64,000 bases of DNA from Bradyrhizobium vignae (GTDB lineage: Bacteria > Pseudomonadota > Alphaproteobacteria > Rhizobiales > Xanthobacteraceae): the NCBI RefSeq assembly GCF_004114425.1, contig NZ_RDQF01000028.1, positions 22,246-86,245 of the forward strand, in the 5' to 3' direction. The translations under genes were made by a program, and so were the position numbers. The notes under the pieces were generated by a model. The model saw only the letters and a list, made by a program, of their open reading frames with translations, ran no database searches and was not told the DNA's origin. This document shows positions 56,974 through 64,000 of the stretch, one piece after another. Every line of letters starts with the position of its first letter. Position 1 is the stretch's first letter.

Positions 56974-57933
56974 ATGAAAGTAGCAGTCCTCGCCGGCGGT
57001 GTGGGGGGCGCGCGCATGGCACTCGGATTTGCTGAAATCGTGCCACCAGGCGATCTCAGTATCATCGTGAATGTCGGCGACGACGATCGCTTCCATGGAC
57101 TGTATGTCTGCCCGGACTTGGACACGGTACTCTATACGCTTTCCGGGGTTGTCGATCGGACGCAAAGTTGGGGCGTTGCAGACGATAGTACGCGTGCGCT
57201 CGAGGTTCTTCGCAAGCTTGACTCTCCAGGCGGCTGGATGAAGCTTGGCGATGCAGACCTTGGGTTGCATCTCTACCGAACTTCGCGACTCGCGCAAGGT
57301 GCATCCCTCACCGCGGTGACCGAAGAAGTCAGTCATCGGTTCGGCGTCCACTGTGCGCTCTTACCCGCTTCGGATGAGGAGTGTCCGACCATGGTGGAGG
57401 CGGCGACCGGGCTTCTCAGATTTCAGGAATGGTTCGTGCGCGACCGTGCCAGTCCCACTGTCAAGCAGTTGGGCTTCCAGGCGGCCCGAAAGGCTCGGAT
57501 CACGGATCGCGTACGCGCATCACTTCTTGCCGCGGATCTCGTCGTGCTGGCGCCATCAAATCCTTACCTTTCGATCCTTCCCATGCTAGAAATAGGGGGG
57601 ATGCGAGACGCCTTGCAACAGGCACCTGGATTGAAGGTGGCAGTGTCGCCCCTCATCGGAGGGCGAGCGATCAAGGGGCCGCTTGTAAAGCTAATGAGCG
57701 ATCTCGGGGCCGGCTCATCGAACTCCGATATCGCTGCGTCCTACTCGGACTTTGCGGACGCATTTGTCGTCGACGAGGGCGACTCGCGAGATGTGGCCAA
57801 CGTTTCGCATCAAGGCGCATTGCGGGTGGCAGCGATGCCCACACTGATTCCAGATGCACCCCGCGCCGAGGAGCTTGCCAGGCGGCTCCTTGACTTTGCG
57901 AGCACGCGCAGAACGACGGGAGCCGCAGGATGA
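56974..57933 (+). CDS. cofD: 2-phospho-L-lactate transferase CofD
   Basis: 319 residues from ATG 56974 (MKVAVLAGGVGGARMALGFA); the open frame extends upstream into cofH. Family motifs: IIVNVGDDDRFHGLYVCPDL, DTVLYTLSGV, KLGDADLGLHLYRT and GGRAIKGPLVKLMSDLG. It transfers a phospholactyl (or, in some proteobacteria, phosphoglyceryl) group to FO to make F420-0. Its last codons overlap the cofC start (ATGA). Confidence 0.93.
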   Translation: MKVAVLAGGVGGARMALGFAEIVPPGDLSIIVNVGDDDRFHGLYVCPDLDTVLYTLSGVVDRTQSWGVADDSTRALEVLRKLDSPGGWMKLGDADLGLHLYRTSRLAQGASLTAVTEEVSHRFGVHCALLPASDEECPTMVEAATGLLRFQEWFVRDRASPTVKQLGFQAARKARITDRVRASLLAADLVVLAPSNPYLSILPMLEIGGMRDALQQAPGLKVAVSPLIGGRAIKGPLVKLMSDLGAGSSNSDIAASYSDFADAFVVDEGDSRDVANVSHQGALRVAAMPTLIPDAPRAEELARRLLDFASTRRTTGAAG

Positions 57934-58547
57934 GGACCGTGGTTGCGATCCCAATGAAGGATCCGGCAGAGTCAAAGACCCGGCTTGCAGACGCGCTAAC
58001 GGCCGCTCAGCGCGAGAAGATGGTGCTAGCGCTGTTTCGCAGGGTGCAGAGCTTCTTCGGTACGCAGTTTCCTGATTTCGAACGCCTGGTAGTCACACCT
58101 TCACCGCGCGTAGCCAGCGAAGCTACTGCGTGCAGCGCCGTGGCCCTGGTCGAAGAGAGCACGCGCGGCTTGAATAACGCTGCCCAGAGCGCATTCAGTT
58201 GGGCGAAAAAGCGGGGGTTTGACCGACTGTTGATCGTCCCGGCAGACATCCCAATATGGCTGCGATCAGAGGTCGATGAGCTAATCGGCGACGGACAGCA
58301 CTTTGACGTGGTCGTAGCACGCGCACATGACGGCGGGACCAATGCGCTGTTGATCAATCTCGTCCGAACGGATCGATTCGAGTTTTGTTACGGCGTCCAT
58401 TCGGCCAGACGCCACGCCGAGGCCGCTTCTGCCGCGAGCTTAAGCTCGATAGCGAGGCAGTGGCCTTTCCTCGGCCACGACATCGACACGGTGGATGACT
58501 GCCTGGTCCTGACCCAGAAACTCTCCTCTTTGACGGACGCCAGCTAG
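57930..58547 (+). CDS. cofC: 2-phospho-L-lactate guanylyltransferase CofC
   Basis: 205 residues. The N-terminus VVAIPMKDPAESKTRLADAL carries the Lys/Arg nucleotide-binding motif. LLIVPADIPIW, DGGTNALL and FCYGVHSARRHAEAA match CofC guanylyltransferases. It makes the GDP-activated C3 acid used by CofD. Some proteobacterial CofCs use 3-phosphoglycerate instead of phospholactate; the substrate cannot be read from the sequence by eye. It overlaps cofD by 4 bp. Confidence 0.9.
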   Translation: MRTVVAIPMKDPAESKTRLADALTAAQREKMVLALFRRVQSFFGTQFPDFERLVVTPSPRVASEATACSAVALVEESTRGLNNAAQSAFSWAKKRGFDRLLIVPADIPIWLRSEVDELIGDGQHFDVVVARAHDGGTNALLINLVRTDRFEFCYGVHSARRHAEAASAASLSSIARQWPFLGHDIDTVDDCLVLTQKLSSLTDAS

Positions 58548-58551
58548 AAAC

Positions 58552-59319
58552 ATGCGACTCGAGCTCTTCGCCATTTCAGGTATTCCCGAGGTGCACCCGG
58601 GCGACGATGTCGGTGCGATTTTGGCACAGGCAGCGCAGGCAGCGGGTGACGAATTGCGCGAGTCCGACATCGTCCTCATCGCGCAGAAGATCGTCTCGAA
58701 GAGCGAGGGACGCTTTCGCGTCCTGTCGACAATCATACCTTCCCCCGAAGCATTGGATCTCGCCAAGCGGTGCGGCAAAGACGCTCGGAAGGTTCAGGCA
58801 ATCCTTGATGAGAGTTCGGCCATTCTTCGGGTTTCGAATGCTGCCCCCGATGGGATCATCATCGCGCGCCATAAATGCGGTTGGGTTTCTGCCAACGCTG
58901 GGATCGACGAGTCGAATCTCGGTTCGACGGAGGGCCAGCTGTTGCTTCTACCGATTGATCCGGACGCGAGTGCCTCGCGGATTGCCGAAAGCATTTTCCG
59001 CTGCACTGGACAACGGCCCGGCGTCATCGTGACTGACACATTTGGACGGCCGTGGCGCAAGGCCCTTGTCAACGTGGCTTTGGGAACGTCTAATGTCCCG
59101 CCCATCATCAGCTGGGTGGGGAAAACGGACGCCTACGGCCGGCGCCTAAATGTATCCGAACAGGCCTTGGCGGATGAGCTGGCTGCTGCGTCAGGACTGC
59201 TAATGTTCAAGAACGCTGGTACTCCGGCGGTCGTCGTTCGTGGATTGCAATGGGATCGTGCGACCAATGCCAGCTGCCGCGATTACGTTCGGCCAGTCGA
59301 GCAAGACCTGTTCACCTGA
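58552..59319 (+). CDS. cofE: Coenzyme F420-0:L-glutamate ligase CofE
   Basis: 255 residues; ATG 58552 is 4 bp after the cofC stop with no clear ribosome site, suggesting coupling. Motifs: GDDVGAILAQAAQAAGDELR, DIVLIAQKIVSKSEGR, GWVSANAGIDESNLGSTEGQ, VIVTDTFGRPWRKALVNVAL and WVGKTDAYGRRLNV. It adds the gamma-linked glutamate tail to F420-0. It has the standalone size, not the actinobacterial FbiB fusion to a nitroreductase. Confidence 0.93.
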   Translation: MRLELFAISGIPEVHPGDDVGAILAQAAQAAGDELRESDIVLIAQKIVSKSEGRFRVLSTIIPSPEALDLAKRCGKDARKVQAILDESSAILRVSNAAPDGIIIARHKCGWVSANAGIDESNLGSTEGQLLLLPIDPDASASRIAESIFRCTGQRPGVIVTDTFGRPWRKALVNVALGTSNVPPIISWVGKTDAYGRRLNVSEQALADELAAASGLLMFKNAGTPAVVVRGLQWDRATNASCRDYVRPVEQDLFT

Positions 59320-59331
59320 CGAGACGCAACG

Positions 59332-60066
59332 ATGCACACGGGTAAACCAGGCGTTCGGGCCATTTCCCTTATCCCGCTCGAAGGCCTTACTAGGCCAGCC
59401 AGGTTCTACACCTTCGACGGCCTGTCCCGGACCGATCACTTCGCGATCAGGGTCGGCGATCCTCTGGACATGCCGCTCGTGCGACTCCACTCCGAGTGTG
59501 TAACGGGCGATGTCTTTGGTTGGTTGCGGTGTGATTGCGGTTCGCAACTGAAGCGGGCGCTGTCGAAGCTCGATATTGAACAGGGATGGATCCTCTACCT
59601 GCGTTAGGAAGGCCGCGGGATTGGGCTAGCGTCCAAGATTGACGCATATGTTCTCTAGGAAACTGGACTGGATACCTTCGCGGCAAATCGCATGCTGGGG
59701 TACTCAGACGATGAGCGGGACTATTCCGATGCAGCGAAGATGCTCTCTGTTCTCGGGATATCTCCTATTCGGCTCATGAGCGACAACCCCGAGAAAGCTA
59801 TGGCGTTAACTGCCGCCGGGGTACAGGTGGCCGAACTGGTGTCGTGCCGCGGGACTAGCACTCCATTCAACCGAGCGTACCTTAAGGCCAGGGCAGCGCG
59901 TACGCCACGATCCCTCGTGGCGTCAGTGAGTTGTCGAGCCGGCGACGGCAGCAATGCAGATAGGGGAGAACACGTGACCGGGCGAGAAGCCAGAGTCCTA
60001 GCTTGCAGGCGTCAGGATCAGCCGAACGGTCTTAATTCATATCCGGCGACCAAGACTAGGCAATGA
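59332..60066 (+). pseudogene. ribA: GTP cyclohydrolase II (RibA) gene with two in-frame amber codons
   Basis: The frame matches RibA over about 200 residues. The zinc and catalytic block RLHSECVTGDVFGWLRCDCG is intact, and the C-terminal ISPIRLMSDNPEKAMALTAA and SCRGTSTPFNRAYLKARAAR are present. Two TAG codons interrupt it, at 59605-59607 (YLR-stop-EGRGIGL) and 59656-59658 (AYVL-stop-ETGLDT). Both positions are Gln in the family, so each needs only a CAG to TAG change. The natural stop also seems lost: the frame runs to 60066 past the usual end. RibA opens GTP in riboflavin synthesis and so supplies the FO pyrimidine. Confidence 0.85.
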
Positions 60067-60460
60067 CGATCCAGGCCGGCCTGCCACGACCGCCTGCAGC
60101 GAAGTCGGTGCGCAAAGTCAAAACGCGACTACACAAGAGCGAACAGCGCTTCCAAAAGCACTCCACCGAGCTTGCAAGAGCGCAAGCCCAGCGTCCTGCA
60201 ACGTTGGTGTCCGATGCAACTTTGCAGCTCGGTGGATTTTGGCACGAGCCGGATGGACCCCGCGCCGTTTGAAAGACCTTCACCGGAGTCAAAGCTGTTC
60301 ATTTCGCTGCCTTTCGTCGTCTTACGCGAAATGGAGCTCCAATAATGCGGGATCATCAAGGTAATGCATGAAACATGCTCCGGTCTCGTCTAGTTTCCCG
60401 GCCGCTCGGCGTTTCGGAGTGCCGGGCTCAGTTTCTGCCTCCCAATCAGCCCGGCCTATC
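60067..60460. other. No recognisable gene
   Basis: A 69-codon frame at 60063-60272 lacks a good start context and family resemblance. The aldolase gene probably starts at the end of this gap. Confidence 0.4.
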
Positions 60461-61243
60461 ATGAGCAATGATCTCCCCCGCAACAACTTTAAAGCCGCCC
60501 TTGCCAAGGGCGAGCCACAGATCGGCTTGTGGTGCTGCCTTGCAGATACGGTCGCGGCTGAAATCAGTGCTGGCGCCGGCTTCGACTGGTTGCTTCTGGA
60601 CTGCGAGCATTCGCCGAACGACAATCGCACCATTTTAACTCAGTTGCAGGCGGTGCAGGCCTATCCAATTACGGCAATGGTGCGGCCGCCGACCGGAAAC
60701 GCTGTGACAATCAAATTGCTGCTCGATATCGGCGCTCAGAATCTCCTGATCCCGATGGTGGATACGGCCGAGCAAGCGAAACTCTTGGTCGCCGCGACCC
60801 GGTTTCCGCCCGACGGCGTGCGAGGCGTCGCCACGCAAACGCGGGCCACTCGCTGGGGACGCGTGCAGCACTATCTGAAGAGTGCACGCGAGGAGATCGG
60901 TCTATTTCTCCAGGTCGAAACGAAAGAGGCGCTCTCGAACATCGAGGAGATCGCTTGTGTTGACGGCGTCGACGGCATTTTTATTGGTCCGTCGGATTTG
61001 GCTGCAACGTTGGGGCATCTCGGAGAACCTACGCGGCCCGAGGTCCAACGGATGATCGAAGAGGCGCTTCGGAGCGTCCGAGCTGCCGGCAAACCGGCCG
61101 GCATTCTGACCCCCGACGAAACACTAGCGCGCAGATATCTTGAGCTGGGAGCTACGTTCGTGGCCGTCGGCATCGACACCATGCTCCTGGCGCGGGCGAG
61201 TTCTGCATTGCTCGAACGATTTAGGGTATCGAAGAAACCGTAG
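60461..61243 (+). CDS. HpcH/HpaI family aldolase
   Basis: 260 residues from ATG 60461; the open frame extends upstream to 60368. The family motifs are visible: QIGLWCCLADTVAAEISAGA, WLLLDCEHSPNDNRT (D.EH), LDIGAQNLLIPMVDTAEQA, GLFLQVETKEALSNIEEIA and VDGIFIGPSDLAATLGHLGE. These are class II, metal-dependent aldolases that cleave or form 2-oxo acids such as 4-hydroxy-2-oxoheptanedioate. The substrate is unknown. Same direction as the F420 operon; together with the crotonases downstream it suggests a CoA/oxo-acid pathway. Confidence 0.88.
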   Translation: MSNDLPRNNFKAALAKGEPQIGLWCCLADTVAAEISAGAGFDWLLLDCEHSPNDNRTILTQLQAVQAYPITAMVRPPTGNAVTIKLLLDIGAQNLLIPMVDTAEQAKLLVAATRFPPDGVRGVATQTRATRWGRVQHYLKSAREEIGLFLQVETKEALSNIEEIACVDGVDGIFIGPSDLAATLGHLGEPTRPEVQRMIEEALRSVRAAGKPAGILTPDETLARRYLELGATFVAVGIDTMLLARASSALLERFRVSKKP

Positions 61244-61831
61244 CTGCGCCGTCCGCTGTCTCACTCCAACGAGATATCCTGTCGTTCTTCTCCGCGTAAG
61301 CGCCTCGCAGCCCCTCGGCCGTGAATCCCGAGTTGCTCGCAGACCACGAGCGCATAGCACACGAAGGCCGCAACCGGTCTCAACTCCTCCTGCACTGCTA
61401 GCAAGCAAGCTCCGGCATCGCAGCCATCGAACGCTCCGCGGGATTTGCCGTCTTCGACAGCTTGAGCAGGAGTATGGGTTCGTCGTTCCGCTTCCAGGAA
61501 GCGCTACTTTGCTAGCCGACGATGTCATCTGCGTCATGCCAATGCCGCTTAGCGGCATCCTCGGATCAGGATGCTGCGACTGGGCAAGATGGCAGCATAG
61601 TGCAGCGGCCCAGTCCTTGCCGCCGGCGCGGAATTCGACGGCGCGAATGCACTTCCATTATGCGACGTCCAGCTGCGATTCGATAGGGCGCGCCAGCAGC
61701 CTGTTTCGCAGGATTTCGTCCAATTTGCTCGAAAATGGGCGGTTTCTTCGCGCCGGATACGCCTTACAATTTGGCCTGCCCGGCCGCCCGAGCTCACCAG
61801 CATCACCGTCAAGCGTATCTGGAGACATCTG
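61244..61831. other. No recognisable gene
   Basis: About 590 bp between aldolase and crotonase. Frames on both strands have no supportable family match. Confidence 0.4.
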
Positions 61832-62725
61832 ATGGCGTACACCACCATTCTCTACGAGGCGGACGACCGTGTCGCTTGGATGACATTGAATCGGCCAAGC
61901 AAGCGCAACGCGCTCTCCATCAAGCTCTGCAACGAATTCGCCGATGCACTCGCCATCGCCGAGCGCGATTCGGACGTCCGCGTGATTGTAATTAAAGGAG
62001 CTGGCGATCGGTCGTTTTCCAGTGGCTTCGACATGGCCGAAGATAAGTCAGAGTTCGGACCGCCCGAACGTGCGGAATGGACCTTCGATCATCTCGAGAA
62101 GCTTTTAGACCACGCCTGCGAATTCCTACATTCCGTATTTCGCTGCTCCAAGCCCGTTATCGCGATGATCAACGGCCACTGTCTTGCTGGAGGCCTGGAT
62201 CTGGCCATGTGGTGTGACATGCGCTACTGCTCCGACGATTCGCGCTTCGGTGCGATCGAAGTCCGGTTCGCCGCTGGCGACACGGAACTTCCGATCATGT
62301 CGCACGTGATCGGCCAGCGTTGCCGCGAGCTGGTCTACACCGGGGACGTGATCGATGCTCAGGAGGCACTCCGTCTCGGCCTCGTTAACCGCGTCTTTCC
62401 CAAAGAACGCCTCGAAGAAGAGGTCGCGCGTATCGCGAAGCGCATATCCCGAGTGGCTCTGCCGACCTTAGTATGGAGCAAGAGGGCGCTCAACAATACG
62501 CTCCACGCAGCAGGACTTGAGTCTGCTCTGCGATACAGCTACGCGAGCGACATGATTATCAGCAAGTCAGACTCCGAGTACAGGCGCTTCCGCGAGTTGC
62601 TACGCACTGAAGGCGCGAAAGCGGCGTCGCAGTGGATTGAGTCAATCTTTGCGCCGTTCGAATCTGGCGCTTCGAGGGCCTCTTCTAACATAGCATCCAC
62701 GCAACCGACTAAAGCTGGGGATTGA
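61832..62725 (+). CDS. Enoyl-CoA hydratase/isomerase (crotonase family)
   Basis: 297 residues. Crotonase fold: VAWMTLNRPSKRNALSIKLC, FSSGFDMAEDKSE (oxyanion-hole loop), VIAMINGHCLAGGLDLAMWC (second oxyanion loop, AGG), and EALRLGLVNRVFPKERLEEE. The catalytic Glu positions cannot be assigned by eye, and the loop after AGG reads FGAIEVRFAAGDTELP. The C-terminal tail (SRASSNIASTQPTKAGD) is longer than usual. The reaction could be hydration, isomerisation or decarboxylation of an acyl-CoA. Confidence 0.85.
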   Translation: MAYTTILYEADDRVAWMTLNRPSKRNALSIKLCNEFADALAIAERDSDVRVIVIKGAGDRSFSSGFDMAEDKSEFGPPERAEWTFDHLEKLLDHACEFLHSVFRCSKPVIAMINGHCLAGGLDLAMWCDMRYCSDDSRFGAIEVRFAAGDTELPIMSHVIGQRCRELVYTGDVIDAQEALRLGLVNRVFPKERLEEEVARIAKRISRVALPTLVWSKRALNNTLHAAGLESALRYSYASDMIISKSDSEYRRFRELLRTEGAKAASQWIESIFAPFESGASRASSNIASTQPTKAGD

Positions 62726-62909
62726 GCGAGCCGAGCGCTATCCATCCGACGATTCGGTAAATCGCACGAGGTACCTTCGCGGCGCCAATGTCGTTGTCGC
62801 GCCATTTGAAGCGTTGCGCTGGTGAGTCTAGCTAATCGCATCAGCGTCGCCAGCTCTCGCAGATGGACCGCGCACGCCAAATAGATCAACTCACTCTGGA
62901 GACAATCAG

Positions 62910-63695
62910 ATGGCTGACACTGTCACTACGCGCCGTGACGGCTCGATTCTCGAAGTCACGCTCGACCGGCCCAAGGCCAACGCCATTGACATGGATGCGT
63001 CGCGGCTGATGGGGGAGGCATTCAAGGGTTTTCGCGACGATCCGGAGCTGCGCGTTGCCATCCTCAAGACGGCCGGCGATAGGTTCTTCTGCGCCGGGTG
63101 GGACCTTAAGGCGGCGGCGGCCAGCGAAGAGGAAATCACCGCCAACTACGGCGTTGGTGGATTCGGCGGACTGCAGAGGCTGCGCGACCTCAACAAACCA
63201 GTGATTGCGTGTGTCAACGGGATGGCAGTCGGCGGCGGATTCGAGATCGCACTCTCCTGCGACCTGATCTACGCCTCCGATCATTCCTCATTCGCGCTGC
63301 CGGAGATCCGCGCTGGCCAGCTAGCCGACGCGGCAACGATCAAGCTGCCCAAACGCATTCCTTGGCACATCGCTATGGAGCTTCTGCTCATCGGGCGCTG
63401 GATGGATGCCGCCGAGGCGCATCGATGGGGCTTGGTCAACGAGGTGCTACCGAAATAGAAGCTCGAGCAACGCGTCTGGGAAGTCGCCCGGCTGCTCGCC
63501 GCCGGACCGCCGCTGGTCTTCGCAGCCATCAAGGAAACTGTGCGGGTCGCCGAGACGCTCTCCTTCCAGGACGCCATCAATCGGGTGACCCGCCGCGAGT
63601 TTGCAACGGTCGACAAGCTCTATGGGTCAGAGGATCGTCTGGAGGGTGCCCGCGCGTTTGCCGAAAAACGCAATCCGGTCTGGAAGGGACGATAG
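62910..63695 (+). pseudogene. Crotonase family gene (carnitinyl-CoA dehydratase-like) with an amber codon
   Basis: 261 codons in one frame: VTLDRPKANAIDMDASRLMG, RFFCAGWDLKAAAASEEEIT, PVIACVNGMAVGGGFEIALS, EIRAGQLADAATIKLPKRIP and HRWGLVNEVLPK. After Pro-Lys comes TAG (63456-63458), and the frame continues with KLEQRVWEVARLLAAGPPLV through VWKGR to a TAG at 63693-63695. The last 79 codons form a normal crotonase C-terminal helical domain, so one substitution splits an otherwise intact gene. The 182-residue product would lack the trimerisation helix. Confidence 0.78.
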
Positions 63696-64000
63696 AACCT
63701 CTGGCCATCCTGAAGCTCCGTCCATGCGCTCACGACCGCGGGCTGGATGGCCGGGCTCCTTCCGACCCCTTCAGTCCTCGTAGTCGATCGCAAGAGGCTG
63801 GCCACGCGCAAGCCAACGGCACCCGATTGAAATGGGGCAAGCCAGAAGTTCTGTGCGTCAAGTTCAGCAAAAATGATCATGGGGTCCGGCCGAGCCATCC
63901 CCTCGGAGCCGCCGTCGCTCGCTTGCCCAAAAGCGCAGCGCTGGCGAGCGACGGCGGCGGAGAGGGGTGGCGTGCATCCCCTTGGTGGGCCTGAGCATCG
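63696..64000. other. No recognisable gene
   Basis: The right end of the window. Open frames on both strands are short and unsupported. Confidence 0.4.

Noticed and set aside
59332..63695. Amber codon recoding (TAG read as Gln) to explain the broken ribA and crotonase
   Set aside because: Intact neighbours such as cofG, cofC and the cupin gene end in TAG, and no suppressor tRNA was seen, so simple gene decay is the better reading.
1..64000. CRISPR arrays, tRNA and rRNA genes
   Set aside because: Looked for regular short repeats and TpsiC-like motifs; none were seen by eye.
1..64000. nod boxes, NifA sites and tts boxes
   Set aside because: No convincing match was found by eye, so symbiotic regulation of the loci is not claimed.

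Overview
The window looks like accessory DNA of a rhizobial alphaproteobacterium, most likely a Bradyrhizobium symbiosis-island type region. This is inferred from the high-GC codon use, the dense mix of IS66, IS630 and IS3 elements and remnants, many decayed genes, and the style of the conserved proteins. No rRNA, tRNA or CRISPR array was seen, and no nod or nif gene falls inside the window, so the genus call is an inference.

Layout. (1) 0.4-9.1 kb: a small secondary-metabolite locus with a SpeD-like S-adenosylmethionine decarboxylase, a two-module NRPS (A-PCP-C-A-PCP-C, no thioesterase) and a MATE exporter. (2) 9.4-10.3 kb: decayed GST-like and HipA genes. (3) 10.6-18.4 kb: an exported oxidase locus with two secreted proteins of unknown function, a Tat-type tyrosinase, two small secreted proteins and a multicopper oxidase. 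(4) 18.5-24.2 kb: a DUF4238 pseudogene, an Abi-alpha (DUF4393) gene and a three-gene DUF262/AAA-ATPase/unknown operon that looks like a defence module. (5) 24.5-37.2 kb: a segment bounded by two resolvase-size serine recombinases. It holds integrase and antitoxin remnants, a HigBA pair between two 178-bp direct repeats, an XRE/ImmA pair, and a divergent four-gene ubiquitin-like operon (tandem Ubl, E2, JAB peptidase, E1). This operon resembles the bacterial Bil antiviral systems. Convergent to it is a papain/C39-like cysteine peptidase, followed by a small-gene plus ADP-ribosyltransferase-like toxin pair. (6) 37.3-40.0 kb: a single-polypeptide restriction-modification enzyme. (7) 40.5-51.3 kb: an insertion-sequence-rich zone with an IS66 element (perfect 8-bp target duplication) that split an EAL gene at its start codon, several IS630 copies, a TauD-like protein lacking iron ligands, and a KamA-type radical SAM protein.

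(8) 52.0-60.0 kb: an apparently complete coenzyme F420 locus reading left to right: LLM-class flavin-dependent oxidoreductase, cupin, NADPH:F420 oxidoreductase, CofG, CofH, CofD, CofC, CofE, and a GTP cyclohydrolase II gene broken by two amber codons at conserved glutamines. Downstream are an HpcH/HpaI aldolase and two crotonases, the second interrupted by an amber codon. Together these supply the deazaflavin, load it with electrons from NADPH, and provide a candidate F420-dependent oxidoreductase that would use it.

The two systems most worth following up are the F420 biosynthesis-plus-use operon in IS-rich accessory DNA, and the Bil-like operon with its adjacent cysteine peptidase and toxin-like pair.
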